From Roseiarcus sp049513815 (GTDB lineage Bacteria; Pseudomonadota; Alphaproteobacteria; Rhizobiales; Beijerinckiaceae), in assembly GCA_049513815.1 (NCBI GenBank), contig JBEKVR010000003.1, positions 1 to 64,000 of the forward strand: a stretch of DNA of 64,000 bases, in the 5' to 3' direction. Positions 1 to 8,978 of this stretch are shown in pieces (position 1 is the first letter of the stretch; each line of letters starts with the position of its first letter). The notes under the pieces were generated by a model, which ran no database searches, had not been told where the DNA came from, and saw nothing but the letters and a program-made list of their open reading frames with translations. Made by a program: the position numbers and the translations under genes.

Positions 1-1
1 T

Positions 2-541
2 GCGTTCAACCTCGCCGACTATGTGACCGGGCTCGAAGTCGCCGAACTGCTCGCCGATCTCAACACCTTCGTTCCCGGCCGCAAGCTCGACGACAACGCG
101 CAGATCCTGCTGCGCTACGCCAACGGCGCGCGCGGCGCGCTGTGGGCGAGCCAGGTCGCGCCGGGCAACGAGAACGGCCTCGCCCTGCGCGTCTACGGGA
201 CCAAGGGCGGCCTCCACTGGGTGCAGGCGAACCCCAACGAGCTGCGCTGGTCGCCGCTCGGCGAGTCGACGCGCATCATCACCCGCGGCGGCCCCGGCTC
301 GGGCGCTGCGGCGGCGCGCGTCACCCGCACGCCCGGCGGCCACCCGGAGGGCTATCTCGAAGGCTTCGCCAACATCTATTCCGAGGTCGCGTTGGCGATC
401 AAAGCGGCGCGCGACGGCAAGCAGCCGCCGGCCGAGTGCGAATTCCCGACCATCGTCGACGGCGTCAAAGGCGTCGCCTTCGTCGAAGCGGCGGTGAAGT
501 CGTCGAAAGCCAACGGCGCCTGGGTGAAGCTCGAGGGATAA
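2..541 (+). CDS. Gfo/Idh/MocA family oxidoreductase, C-terminal part (5' partial)
   Basis: The reading frame is open from the first bases, so the N-terminal NAD(P)-binding Rossmann half lies outside the window. The visible 179 residues are the C-terminal alpha/beta domain of this family: a stretch on the solvent-exposed beta sheet (LRYANGARGALWASQVA), then VYGTKGGLHW, then a C-terminal helix after GVKGVAFVEAA. These enzymes usually oxidise or reduce sugars, inositol or related polyols with NAD(P). The substrate cannot be told from this half. No partner genes are visible upstream. The family call is firm; the specificity is open. Confidence 0.85.
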   Translation, partial: AFNLADYVTGLEVAELLADLNTFVPGRKLDDNAQILLRYANGARGALWASQVAPGNENGLALRVYGTKGGLHWVQANPNELRWSPLGESTRIITRGGPGSGAAAARVTRTPGGHPEGYLEGFANIYSEVALAIKAARDGKQPPAECEFPTIVDGVKGVAFVEAAVKSSKANGAWVKLEG

Positions 542-743
542 GCCGCCTGCCAGCGAAGAGCGGGCGCGGTGGACGGGATCGCCCGCCGCGCGCGCCCATC
601 CTCGCCGCCCTGGCGCCGCGGGTTGTCAACCGCTCGTCCTTGCGTCGCGTCGCGCCGCGGGGGTAACGACGAAGCGTCGAACCCAACCCGCAGTCCGAAG
701 CATGCCGCGGCGCCCAGGCCGAATCGTCACCGTCAATGATCGG

Positions 744-1220
744 ATGCAGACGGACTATTCCTACGCGCTGAGCGCGCCGGAGGGGCGCGACTTCGATCCC
801 GAATTCCGGCCCGAGCTGACGCCCAAAGAGATGCTCGCGCTCGGCGTCTTCGGCGGCAAATACCTGACCGACTGCCACGCCGAGTTCCCCGCCGACTGGT
901 TCGCGCGCGCCAAACTTGCGCCGGCGCGGCGCGATCCGTCGCTCAACTATTTCGGCGTCGACGCAAGCCAGCCGCTGTCGGTCTGGCGCCGCAACGGCTG
1001 GATCCACCCCGACGATCCGCGCGGCTGGTTCCAATGGTATTGCCGCTACTTCGCCGGCCGCCGCATGCCGGAGGAGGACGCGCGACAGATCAAGCGTTGG
1101 AAGGCGATCCGCCGCCACGTCGCGCAAATTCGCCGCCATTGCGAGCCCGGCGATCCCTTCTGCCGGCCGCGCCAGCGCCAGGCGTTGCTGCACTGGGCCT
1201 ACGACAGCCGCAAGCTCTGA
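744..1220 (+). CDS. Conserved hypothetical protein (about 158 aa)
   Basis: This soluble protein has no signal peptide or membrane segment. It is rich in W, Y and R and carries conserved-looking blocks: LTPKEMLALGVFGGKY, LNYFGVDASQPLS, DPRGWFQWYCRYFAGRR and RQRQALLHWAYDSRKL. I recognise the pattern as a conserved family of unknown function found in diverse bacteria and some eukaryotes; I know of no assigned activity. The ATG at 744 is chosen because the conserved part starts there; an in-frame ATG at 702 would add 14 poorly conserved residues. It is convergent with fumC and stops 10 bases before fumC ends. Confidence 0.75.
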   Translation: MQTDYSYALSAPEGRDFDPEFRPELTPKEMLALGVFGGKYLTDCHAEFPADWFARAKLAPARRDPSLNYFGVDASQPLSVWRRNGWIHPDDPRGWFQWYCRYFAGRRMPEEDARQIKRWKAIRRHVAQIRRHCEPGDPFCRPRQRQALLHWAYDSRKL

Positions 1221-1230
1221 AACGCCGCGC

Positions 1231-2628
1231 CTATCTGCGGCCGACCATCGCTTCCGGGCGGACGAGCCGGTCGAAGGTCGCTGCGTCGACGCCGGCCTTC
1301 AGCGCCTCCTCGCGCAACGTCGAGCCGTTATGGTGCGCCGCCTTGGCGATCGCCGCGGCGCGGTCGTAGCCGATCGCCGGCGTCAGCGCTGTCGCCAGCA
1401 TCAGCGAACGGCGCATCAGCTCGTCGATCCGCGCGCGGTCCGGCTCGATGCCGACGACGCAGCGCGTGACGAAGCTGTCGACGGCGTCGGCGACGAGCCC
1501 GATCGATTGCAGGGTCGCGTTGATGATCAGCGGCTTCAGCGCGTTGAGCTCGAGATGGCCCTGGCTGTCGGCGAAGGCGACGATCGTTCCGTTGCCGATC
1601 GTCTGCACGCAGACCATGCACAGGGCTTCGACCTGGGTCGGGTTGACCTTGCCCGGCATGATCGACGACCCCGGTTCGTTTTCCGGCAGGCGCAGCTCGG
1701 CGAAGCCGCTGCGCGGACCGGAGCCGAGCAGGCGGATATCGCAGGCGATCTTGTACAGCGCAGCCGCGACGCTCGTCAGCGCGCCATGGGCGAAGACCAG
1801 CGCGTCGTGCGCCGCGATCGCCTCGAACTTGTTGGCGGCGGAGACGAACGGCAGGCCGGTGAGCGCCGCGACGCGGCGCGCGAACGCTTCGGCGAAGCGC
1901 GAATCGGCGTTCAAGCCCGTGCCGACCGCCGTCGCGCCCTGCGCCAAGGCGAGCAGGCCCGGCAGCGTCGCCTCGATCCGCGCCCGGCCGAGCCCAACCT
2001 GCGCCGCCCAGCCGGAGAATTCCTGGCCGAGCGTGATCGGCGTCGCATCCTGCAAATGGGTGCGGCCGATCTTGACCACGTCGGCGAAGGCGGCGCTCTT
2101 GGCCGCCAGCGCGTCGCCGAGGCGCGCGAGCGCCGGCAGCAGGCGCCGATGAATCTCCAGTGCGGCGGAAATATGCATCGCGCTCGGAAACGAATCATTC
2201 GACGATTGTCCGAGATTGACGTGGTCGTTGGGATGGACCGGCGACTTGTCGCCGCGACGTCCGCCGAGCTTCTCATTGGCGAGGTTGGCGACCACCTCGT
2301 TCACGTTCATGTTCGTCTGAGTGCCCGAGCCGGTCTGCCAGACCTTGAGCGGGAATTCGTCGTCGCGTCCGCCCGCCGCGACTTCCGCCGCCGCGGCGGC
2401 GATCGCCTGCGCGAGCGGCGGCGGCAGCAACCCGAGGTCTTCGTTGGTCAGCGCCGCCGCCTGTTTGACGAGGCCGAGCGCGTGGATGACGGCGCGCGGC
2501 ATGCGCTCCTCGCCGATGGGAAAGTTCTCCAGCGAGCGTTGCGTCTGCGCGCCCCATAACCGTTCGGCGGGAACGTCGATCGCGCCGAAACTGTCGGTTT
2601 CCCGCCGCGTCGCTGGCGATTTCGTCAT
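1231..2628 (-). CDS. fumC: Fumarate hydratase, class II
   Basis: This 465-aa protein catalyses the reversible hydration of fumarate to malate in the TCA cycle, acting in the cytoplasm as an iron-free homotetramer. All superfamily landmarks are present: TGSGTQTNMNVNE, HPNDHVNLGQSSND (active-site region), GRTHLQDATPI and the fumarase/aspartase signature GSSIMPGKVNP. The length is normal for class II. The ATG start has a GGGAGA ribosome binding site just upstream. It stands alone, divergent from otsB. Argininosuccinate lyase and aspartase are excluded because the class II fumarase blocks match throughout. Confidence 0.96.
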   Translation of the reverse strand: MTKSPATRRETDSFGAIDVPAERLWGAQTQRSLENFPIGEERMPRAVIHALGLVKQAAALTNEDLGLLPPPLAQAIAAAAAEVAAGGRDDEFPLKVWQTGSGTQTNMNVNEVVANLANEKLGGRRGDKSPVHPNDHVNLGQSSNDSFPSAMHISAALEIHRRLLPALARLGDALAAKSAAFADVVKIGRTHLQDATPITLGQEFSGWAAQVGLGRARIEATLPGLLALAQGATAVGTGLNADSRFAEAFARRVAALTGLPFVSAANKFEAIAAHDALVFAHGALTSVAAALYKIACDIRLLGSGPRSGFAELRLPENEPGSSIMPGKVNPTQVEALCMVCVQTIGNGTIVAFADSQGHLELNALKPLIINATLQSIGLVADAVDSFVTRCVVGIEPDRARIDELMRRSLMLATALTPAIGYDRAAAIAKAAHHNGSTLREEALKAGVDAATFDRLVRPEAMVGRR

Positions 2629-2806
2629 TTCTCGTCTCCCGGCTGCGCCGCCGTCACTATATCTGAGGGGGCGCGACGCCGGGCGACGCCGAGGCCGGGG
2701 ACGCGCAAGGGCGTCATACGCCGCCGGTGCGCACTGCGCCGCTAGACGTCCGCCAGACTATCGCCACATTGGCAGGCACCATGGGCCGCGCCAAAGAAAG
2801 GGCGCA

Positions 2807-3580
2807 ATGATGAATTCGCACTTTCCGAAAATGGCCGCCGACGATTTGGATTTCCAGCACGCGGCGCTGTTCCTCGACGTCGATGGGACGATGCTCGACA
2901 TCGCCGCAACGCCCGACAGGGTTGTGGTGCCCGAGGGACTTGGCGAGACGATCGCCCGGCTGGAGCGCCTGCTCGGCGGCGCGCTGGCGATCGTCAGCGG
3001 TCGCACGCTCGCCGACATCGATCGGCTGTTCTTTCCGTTGCGCACGCGCGCCGCCGGTGTGCACGGCGCCGAAATGCGCTTCGATCCAGACGCGGCCGCG
3101 GTCGAAACGCCGGGGGCCGCACCGCTGCCCGACGGCCTGTGGCGCGAATTCGCCGCCGTCACGCTCGCCTTCCCCGGCGCGCTGGCCGAAAACAAGCGCT
3201 ATTCGTTCACCGCGCATTACCGCGCTGCGCCGCAGGCGGCCGCGCCGCTGCGCGCCGCGCTGCAAAGCCTGCTCGAGGGCCGCCCGAAGGACGACCTCGA
3301 GTTGACCGACACGCTCTGCGCCTATGAGCTCAGGTCGAGCCGCGTCAACAAGGGCGAGGCGGTTCGCCGCTTTCTCGAACGGGCGCCCTTCGCCGGACGC
3401 CGGCCGATGTTCGTCGGCGACGACGCGAGCGACGAATTCGGCTTCCGTTCGGTCGCCGACCGCCGAGGATTCGCTTTCGCCGTCGGCGCGGCGCGGCCGC
3501 AAGTCGACCACGTGTTCGCCGATCCGGCGACGGTGCGGTTATGGCTGGAGCGGCTCGCCGCGCAGCCGGCCGCTTCGTGA
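2807..3580 (+). CDS. otsB: Trehalose-6-phosphate phosphatase
   Basis: The protein (257 aa) dephosphorylates trehalose 6-phosphate in the second step of the OtsAB pathway. It is a HAD-fold enzyme: the nucleophile motif LFLDVDGT lies at residues 21-28, VSGR follows (motif II region), then K in SSRVNKGEAV, and the acidic motif FVGDDASDE lies near the end. The start is a double ATG (2807 and 2810) after an AAAGAAAGGG ribosome binding site. The stop codon overlaps a GTG that can start the GH15 gene, so the genes are translationally coupled in an otsB-GH15-otsA operon. Confidence 0.93.
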   Translation: MMNSHFPKMAADDLDFQHAALFLDVDGTMLDIAATPDRVVVPEGLGETIARLERLLGGALAIVSGRTLADIDRLFFPLRTRAAGVHGAEMRFDPDAAAVETPGAAPLPDGLWREFAAVTLAFPGALAENKRYSFTAHYRAAPQAAAPLRAALQSLLEGRPKDDLELTDTLCAYELRSSRVNKGEAVRRFLERAPFAGRRPMFVGDDASDEFGFRSVADRRGFAFAVGAARPQVDHVFADPATVRLWLERLAAQPAAS

Positions 3581-5382
3581 ACGTCGCGACCGAGCCTGGC
3601 GCAGGCATGGATTTCGCGCTGATCGGCAATTGCCAGACCGCCGCTCTCGTTGACCGGCGCGGGCGCATCATCTGGTGGTGCTTTCCGCGCTTCGATTCCG
3701 ATCCGGTGTTCTCCCGCCTGCTGGCCGGGGACGAAGAGAAGGGGTTTTGCGAAGTGGCGCTCGCCGACCTTGTCGAGGTCAAGACGCAGTACTTGCGCAA
3801 CACCGCCGTCGTCGAGACGATTCTCATCGACGCGCGCGGCGGCAAGGTGCGCGTCCTCGACTTCGCGCCGCGTTTCGATCTCTACGGCCGCATCTATCGT
3901 GCGCCGCAGATCGTGCGGCGGATCGAGCCGATCGCCGGCCTGCCGCGCATCACGATCAAGGTGCGGCCGACCTGCAACTACGGCGAGCGGGTCGGCGAGA
4001 TCAGCGTCGGCTCGCATCACGTCCGCTACATCAGCGTCGGCGCCGTCGTCCGGCTGACCACTGACGCGCCGATCTCCTACATCGCCGCTGAGACCAGCTT
4101 TCCGCTGCATCGGGCGATCAACCTCGTCTTCGGTCAGGATGAACCGCTTCGCGATGCGATCGACGACACGTGCCGCGAGTTTTTCGACCGCACCTGCGAA
4201 CATTGGCGCGAGTGGACGCGAAGCCTCAATGTGCCGTTCGAGTGGCAATCGGCGGTGGTGCGCGCCGCGATCACGCTCAGGCTGTGCGCGTACGAGGATA
4301 CCGGCGGCATCGTCGCCGCCCACACCACGTCGATCCCGGAGGCGCCGGGCACGTCGCGCAATTGGGACTACCGCTATTGCTGGTTGCGCGACGCCTTCTT
4401 CGTCGTTCAGGCGCTCAATCGCCTCGGCGCGACGCAAATGATGGAATCCTACATCCACTATTTCACCACCATCGCCATACGCGAAGCGGGGATGCTGCCG
4501 CCAGTGCACGGCGTCGTGCCGTTCACTGGCCTGGAGGAGAGGACGGCGCCGGCGCTGAAGGGCTATCTCGGTTACGGGCCGGTGCGCGTCGGCAATCAGG
4601 CGGCGGAACAGGTCCAACACGATTCCTACGGCAGCGTCGTGCTCGGCGCGGCGCAGATGTTCGTCGACGAGCGGCTGACTCACATGGGCGACCACGCGTT
4701 GTTCGCCCAGCTCGAAACGCTCGGCGAGAGGGCGTGGAAGCTCGCCTTCGAGCCCGACGCCGGCATTTGGGAATATCGCGGCAGTACCCGGGTTCACACG
4801 TATTCCGCCGCCTTATGCTGGGCCGCGTGCGACCGGCTGGCGCGCATTGCGCGCATCCTCGGCCTCGCCGAGCGCGAGCGCAGCTGGGCCTCGCGCGCCG
4901 AAGTCATCCGTGAACGGCTGCTCGCCGGCGCGTGGAACGAAAAACGCGGCGCCTTGACCGCCGCGCTGGGTTCGCCAGACCTCGACGCCAGCGTTCTCCT
5001 GCTCGCCGAGCTCGGTCTGCTGGCGCCGGACGACCCGCGCTTCCGCAGCACCTGCGAAACGATCGGGCGCGAGCTCATGCGCAACGGGCGCATCATGCGC
5101 TACGCGGTCCCCGACGATTTCGGCGCGCCGGAGACGGCGTTTCTCGCCTGCAACTTCTGGTACATCGATGCGCTGGCGCAGATCGGCCGTCGCGACGAGG
5201 CGCGCGAGATGTTCGAGAGCGTGCTGGCGCGCCGCAATCATTTCGGGTTGCTGTCGGAGGACATCCATCCCGAGACTGGCGAGCTGTGGGGCAATTTTCC
5301 TCAAGCTTACTCCATGGCCGGCATAATCAATACGGCGACGCGTCTGTCGTCGAGTTGGGAGGACGCATGGCTCCGCGCCTGA
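3577..5382 (+). CDS. Glycoside hydrolase family 15 protein (glucoamylase/trehalase-like)
   Basis: The protein of about 600 aa has the typical GH15 N-terminal beta-sandwich start (IGNCQTAALVDRRGRIIWW, PRFDSDPVF), then an (alpha/alpha)6 barrel with RNWDYRYCWLRDAFF and a C-terminal GNFPQAYS block close to the second catalytic acid. Family members cleave alpha-linked glucose, including trehalose in some bacteria and archaea. It lies between otsB and otsA and overlaps otsA by 16 bp, so a role in trehalose turnover or in trimming alpha-glucans is inferred. Start choice: GTG at 3577 overlaps the otsB stop; ATG at 3607 (starting MDFALIGN) matches where most homologues begin. There is no signal peptide, so it is cytoplasmic. 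Confidence 0.9.
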   Translation: MNVATEPGAGMDFALIGNCQTAALVDRRGRIIWWCFPRFDSDPVFSRLLAGDEEKGFCEVALADLVEVKTQYLRNTAVVETILIDARGGKVRVLDFAPRFDLYGRIYRAPQIVRRIEPIAGLPRITIKVRPTCNYGERVGEISVGSHHVRYISVGAVVRLTTDAPISYIAAETSFPLHRAINLVFGQDEPLRDAIDDTCREFFDRTCEHWREWTRSLNVPFEWQSAVVRAAITLRLCAYEDTGGIVAAHTTSIPEAPGTSRNWDYRYCWLRDAFFVVQALNRLGATQMMESYIHYFTTIAIREAGMLPPVHGVVPFTGLEERTAPALKGYLGYGPVRVGNQAAEQVQHDSYGSVVLGAAQMFVDERLTHMGDHALFAQLETLGERAWKLAFEPDAGIWEYRGSTRVHTYSAALCWAACDRLARIARILGLAERERSWASRAEVIRERLLAGAWNEKRGALTAALGSPDLDASVLLLAELGLLAPDDPRFRSTCETIGRELMRNGRIMRYAVPDDFGAPETAFLACNFWYIDALAQIGRRDEAREMFESVLARRNHFGLLSEDIHPETGELWGNFPQAYSMAGIINTATRLSSSWEDAWLRA

Positions 5383-6788
5383 TCATCGTCTCGAATCGAG
5401 TCGCCATTCCCGACACGCGCCAGCATCTCGCGGGCGGACTGGCGGTCGCCGTCAAGGCCGCGCTGCGCGATCGCGTCGGCGTCTGGTTCGGCTGGAGCGG
5501 CGACATCAGCGACAGCGAGGCGGCGCCGCGCCGCCTCAAACGCGGTCGGGTCGAATACGCCGTGATCGACCTCTCCGAAGCCGACTATCAGGAATATTAC
5601 AACGGCTTCGCCAACCGCGTGCTGTGGCCGATTCTGCACTACCGGGTCGACCTGCAGGAATATTCGCGCGCCGATCAAAGCGGCTACATGCGCGTCAACA
5701 GCCTGTTCGCCGAACAGCTCGACGCGATCATCGAAGACGACGACGTCGTCTGGGTGCACGACTATCATCTGATGCCGCTGGCTCGCGAACTCAGGGCGCG
5801 CGGCCGCGTCAACCCGATCGGCTTCTTCCTCCACATTCCCTGCGCCCCGCCCGACATCCTGGCGACGATGCCCAACCACGAGGAGATCCTCGGCAGCCTC
5901 GTCCATTACGATTTGGTGGGCTTCCAAACCGACAATGACCGCGACAACTTCGCCCACTACCTGACGTCGCTGGGCGCGAAGCCGGTGCGCGGCACGAGCT
6001 TCACGTTCGACGGCCGCCAGACCCGTCTGGGCGCGTTTCCGGTCGGCATCGAAACCCCCATCTACGCCCGCCTCGCCCGCAACGCGGTGCGCTCGCGCTT
6101 CGTGCGCGAGATGGTCGAAAGCCTCAACGGCCAAAAGCTTGTGCTCGGCGTCGACCGGCTCGACTATTCCAAAGGCATCATCCATCGCCTCAACGCCTTC
6201 GATCGCTTCCTCGAGGTCAATCCGGAATGGCGGTCGAAAGTCACCTACCTGCAGGTGACGCCGAAGAGTCGCGGCGAGATTCGCGAATACGCGCAAATCG
6301 AGAACGAAGTGACGACGGTGATCAGCAAGATCAACGGGCGCTTCGGCGAGGCGGCGTGGACGCCAGTGCGCTACGTCAACCGCTCCTACTCGCGCACTGC
6401 GCTCGCCGGCGTCTATCGCGCCGCCGACGTCGCTTTGGTGACGCCGCTGCGCGACGGCATGAATCTCGTCGCCAAGGAGTTCGTCGCCGCCCAGGACCCG
6501 GAGGCGCCGGGCGTGCTGATCCTGTCGCAGTTCGCCGGCGCGGCGGCCGAGCTCGATGGCGCGGTGATCGTCAATCCGCACGAGGTCGAGGGCGTCGCGG
6601 CGGCGATCAAACAGGCGCTGGAGATGCCGCTGATCGAGCGGCGCGAGCGGCACGGACCGATGCTTGCGCGCCTGCTCGATCACACCGTCGATCAATGGTC
6701 CGACAGCTTCCTCACCGCGCTCGGCGAGACGCGGCAGCGGCCGAGTCTGATCGAGGGTCTGAGGGCGATGTTCGGCGCCTCGGCGTAG
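5367..6788 (+). CDS. otsA: Alpha,alpha-trehalose-phosphate synthase (GT20)
   Basis: This 473-aa GT-B glycosyltransferase joins UDP-glucose and glucose 6-phosphate to give trehalose 6-phosphate, the OtsB substrate. Visible landmarks in order are LIIVSNRVA at the N-terminus, GWSGD, WVHDYHLMPLARELR, GFFLHIPCAPPDI, LGVDRLDYSKGI and TPLRDGMNLVAKEF. The length matches OtsA. The ATG lies inside the end of the GH15 gene (16-bp overlap), confirming a single transcription unit. Trehalose probably serves as an osmotic and desiccation protectant. No regulatory site was recognised. Confidence 0.95.
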   Translation: MAPRLIIVSNRVAIPDTRQHLAGGLAVAVKAALRDRVGVWFGWSGDISDSEAAPRRLKRGRVEYAVIDLSEADYQEYYNGFANRVLWPILHYRVDLQEYSRADQSGYMRVNSLFAEQLDAIIEDDDVVWVHDYHLMPLARELRARGRVNPIGFFLHIPCAPPDILATMPNHEEILGSLVHYDLVGFQTDNDRDNFAHYLTSLGAKPVRGTSFTFDGRQTRLGAFPVGIETPIYARLARNAVRSRFVREMVESLNGQKLVLGVDRLDYSKGIIHRLNAFDRFLEVNPEWRSKVTYLQVTPKSRGEIREYAQIENEVTTVISKINGRFGEAAWTPVRYVNRSYSRTALAGVYRAADVALVTPLRDGMNLVAKEFVAAQDPEAPGVLILSQFAGAAAELDGAVIVNPHEVEGVAAAIKQALEMPLIERRERHGPMLARLLDHTVDQWSDSFLTALGETRQRPSLIEGLRAMFGASA

Positions 6789-6817
6789 CGGTAAGTGCGG
6801 CCGAGTGCGCGCAGGGC

Positions 6818-8128
6818 TCAGGCCTGCGGCGCGTCGCGCGTCTCCCTGACGCTGAGCAGGCTGGCGAAGCTCACCGCCGCCGCCGCGACGATGTAATAGC
6901 CGACCCAGGCGATGCCGCCGCGCGCGAGCAGCAGTTGCGCAATCGTGGGCGCGAGCGAAGCGCCGAGAATGCCGCCGAGGTTGTAGGCGCTCGACGCGCC
7001 GGTGTAACGCACGCGGGCGGGGAACAGCTCCGGCAGCAGCGCGCCGAGCGGGGCGAAGGTGAGGCCCATCGCCGCCAGCGCGAGCGACAGGAACGCCAGC
7101 ACGCCGATCGTCCCGCCGTCGAGCAAACTCGGCATCGCGAGCCCGACCGCCGCGGCGGCGATCGCCGCAGCGAGCAGCACCGGCCGGCGGCCGAAGCGAT
7201 CGGCGAGCGCGGCGGAGAGCGGCGTCGCCGCCGCCATGAACAGCGCCGCCACGCACAGCATCGCCAGGAACTCGGTGCGCGCGATGTGCAGCGTCGTCAC
7301 GCCGTAGCCGAGCGCGAACACCGTCGACACATAAAACAGCGCGTAGCAGACGACGATCGCCAGCGAACCCTGAATCAACGGCCGCCAGTGATCGCGGATC
7401 GCTTCGACGAGCGGAACTTGGGCGCGCTGGTGCGTTTCGACCAGCGCGCGGAAGGCGGGCGTCTCGGCGACGGTGACGCGGACATAGAGGCCGATCGCCA
7501 CCAGCGCGGCGCTGAGCAGAAAGGGGACGCGCCACGCCCAGGCGACGAAGCTCTGTTCGCCCAGGCCGAGGATCAGCAGCAGAAACAAGCCGTTGGCCAT
7601 CAGGAAACCGATCGGCGGCCCGAGTTGCGGGAACATGCCGAACCAGGCGCGCTGGCCGTCCGGCGCGTTCTCGGTCGCCAGCAGCGCCGCGCCGCCCCAC
7701 TCGCCGCCGAGCCCGACGCCTTGGCCGAAGCGCAGCAGGCACAGAAGCCAGGGCGCCAGCGCGCCGGCGGTGGAATAGCCGGGCAGGACGCCGATCAGGG
7801 TTGTCGACAGGCCCATGACCACCATCGTCGCCACCAGCGTCGCCTTGCGGCCGACGCGGTCGCCGAAATGGCCGAAGAGGAACGCGCCGACCGGCCGCGC
7901 CAGGAAGGCGACGCCGAAGGTCAGGAAGGCGTTGAGCGCCTGGGTCTGCGGCGCCGATTGCGGAAAGAACGTCTGACCGATCACCAGCGCGGCGGCGGTG
8001 CCGTAGATGTAAAAGTCATAAAATTCGATCGCTGTGCCGATCAGGCTCGCCAGCACGATGCGGCCGACGCCGACCCCCTGCGCCGGCGCGCCGATCGCCG
8101 CCGTCGCGGCCCCCGCCTCACCCGTCAT
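6818..8128 (-). CDS. MFS transporter, metabolite:H+ symporter (MHS) type
   Basis: This 436-aa integral inner-membrane protein has about 12 hydrophobic segments. The MHS hallmarks are a first helix reading ASLIGTAIEFYDFYIYG, the loop GHFGDRVGRKATL, and RFGQGVGLGGEWGGAALL after helix 4; a second MFS loop reads ALADRFGRRPVLL. Relatives (ShiA, ProP, KgtP, YhjE) move organic acids or osmolytes with protons, and the substrate here is unknown. I chose ATG 8128 because a GGGAGA ribosome binding site sits just upstream; ATG 8161 would add 11 residues. It is convergent with otsA and alone in its unit. Confidence 0.9.
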   Translation of the reverse strand: MTGEAGAATAAIGAPAQGVGVGRIVLASLIGTAIEFYDFYIYGTAAALVIGQTFFPQSAPQTQALNAFLTFGVAFLARPVGAFLFGHFGDRVGRKATLVATMVVMGLSTTLIGVLPGYSTAGALAPWLLCLLRFGQGVGLGGEWGGAALLATENAPDGQRAWFGMFPQLGPPIGFLMANGLFLLLILGLGEQSFVAWAWRVPFLLSAALVAIGLYVRVTVAETPAFRALVETHQRAQVPLVEAIRDHWRPLIQGSLAIVVCYALFYVSTVFALGYGVTTLHIARTEFLAMLCVAALFMAAATPLSAALADRFGRRPVLLAAAIAAAAVGLAMPSLLDGGTIGVLAFLSLALAAMGLTFAPLGALLPELFPARVRYTGASSAYNLGGILGASLAPTIAQLLLARGGIAWVGYYIVAAAAVSFASLLSVRETRDAPQA

Positions 8129-8157
8129 GACGTTCTCCCGGCCCTCTTTTTTCGCTT

Positions 8158-8355
8158 TCAACCTGGCTCCGTCCAGCCGGGGCAGCTTTGGCTCAACGGC
8201 AATTTGCGTTCGATGATGCGGAACGGGAAATAGTATTTGCAGCTACGGTTCCACTGGTCGGCGGTCTGCCCGGACGAGATCAGCGGCGCTTCGTTCCACA
8301 ACAACAGGCCAAAGTTAACGCCGACGATCAGCGTGAGCGCCATCATCCATTTCAT
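8158..8355 (-). CDS. Small single-pass membrane or secreted protein (65 aa)
   Basis: The short gene starts at an ATG preceded by a strong GGGGGGAG ribosome binding site at good spacing, which is the main reason to accept it. The N-terminus (MKWMMALTLIVGVNFGLLLW) is one hydrophobic helix that could be a signal anchor. The rest is hydrophilic with two cysteines, in NRSCKYYFPFRI and LSQSCPGW, which could pair outside the cytoplasm. Short proteins of this layout occur in other Rhizobiales, but I know no function. It lies upstream of the MFS gene on the same strand and could be cotranscribed with it. Confidence 0.6.
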   Translation of the reverse strand: MKWMMALTLIVGVNFGLLLWNEAPLISSGQTADQWNRSCKYYFPFRIIERKLPLSQSCPGWTEPG

Positions 8356-8668
8356 CGACTCCCCCCGAAGCCGACCGAAACCCGGGCCCCTTCCCAACCG
8401 GGACCCATTAGAATCAGTCATTCATTGGCGTCATAATCACGCCTTTGACCCGGCGTGACAATTCGCCGGTCGGGGCGGATAACGCTTGCCGGCCGTTCGC
8501 CGATCTTGCGCGACGACGCGCGATCGCCTAAATGGCTCCAATCGGGCTTCGGCCGAACGACTTGGCCTCGGCGCGCTCCCGCGTCAGACTGACGACCTTC
8601 TCCCAAACTCGAATCTCGCCGGCCGCGACACGCGGCTTCAATTTGGATCAGTCAAGAAGGACAATCAC
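8356..8668. promoter_or_regulatory. Intergenic region and long cspA leader
   Basis: This 313-bp divergent interval separates the 65-aa membrane protein from cspA. No convincing gene is visible. The part next to cspA probably forms its 5' leader; cold-shock genes often have long leaders whose folding controls translation. An AAGAAGGAC ribosome binding site precedes the cspA start. I could not single out -35/-10 boxes with confidence. Confidence 0.45.
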
Positions 8669-8878
8669 ATGGCGCAGGGAACCGTGAAGTGGTTCAACGG
8701 CCAAAAAGGCTACGGCTTCATCCAGCCGGATGACGGCAGCAAGGATGTCTTCGTCCACATCAGCGCGGTGCAGCGCGCTGGTCTCGTCGATCTCAACGAA
8801 GGCCAGAAGGTCGCTTACGAGGTCGTCGCCGATCGTCGCACCGGCAAGTCGTCGGCCGACAATCTGAAGCCGCTGTAA
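8669..8878 (+). CDS. cspA: Cold-shock domain protein (CspA family)
   Basis: This 69-aa single cold-shock domain binds single-stranded RNA and DNA and acts as an RNA chaperone. It starts MAQGTVKWFNGQKGYGFI, containing RNP1 (KGYGFI), followed by RNP2 (VFVHI) and a C-terminus ending in DNLKPL, all standard for the family. The ATG follows a good ribosome binding site (AGAAGGAC). A strong intrinsic terminator follows at 8933. Bacteria of this group carry several paralogues, so cold induction of this particular copy is not certain. Confidence 0.96.
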   Translation: MAQGTVKWFNGQKGYGFIQPDDGSKDVFVHISAVQRAGLVDLNEGQKVAYEVVADRRTGKSSADNLKPL

Positions 8879-8932
8879 GGCTGACAGAATTTCGCCTCGG
8901 TCGGGAAAATCCGGCCGCGGCGGCGCCCTTCG

Positions 8933-8969
8933 GCCCGCGCCCGGGAAACCGGCGCGGGCTTTTTCTTTT
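8933..8969 (+). terminator. Rho-independent terminator of cspA
   Basis: A perfect 9-bp GC stem (GCCCGCGCC / GGCGCGGGC) with a 9-base loop is followed at once by TTTTTCTTTT. It lies 55 bases after the cspA stop on the same strand and sits just before the convergent ada-like gene. Confidence 0.9.
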
Positions 8970-8978
8970 GTCGGCGAC

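Noticed and set aside
142..666. Arg/Pro-rich open frames opposite or out of frame with real genes throughout the window
   Set aside because: High GC content leaves all frames open. These have unlikely compositions, no ribosome binding sites, and overlap firmly identified genes.
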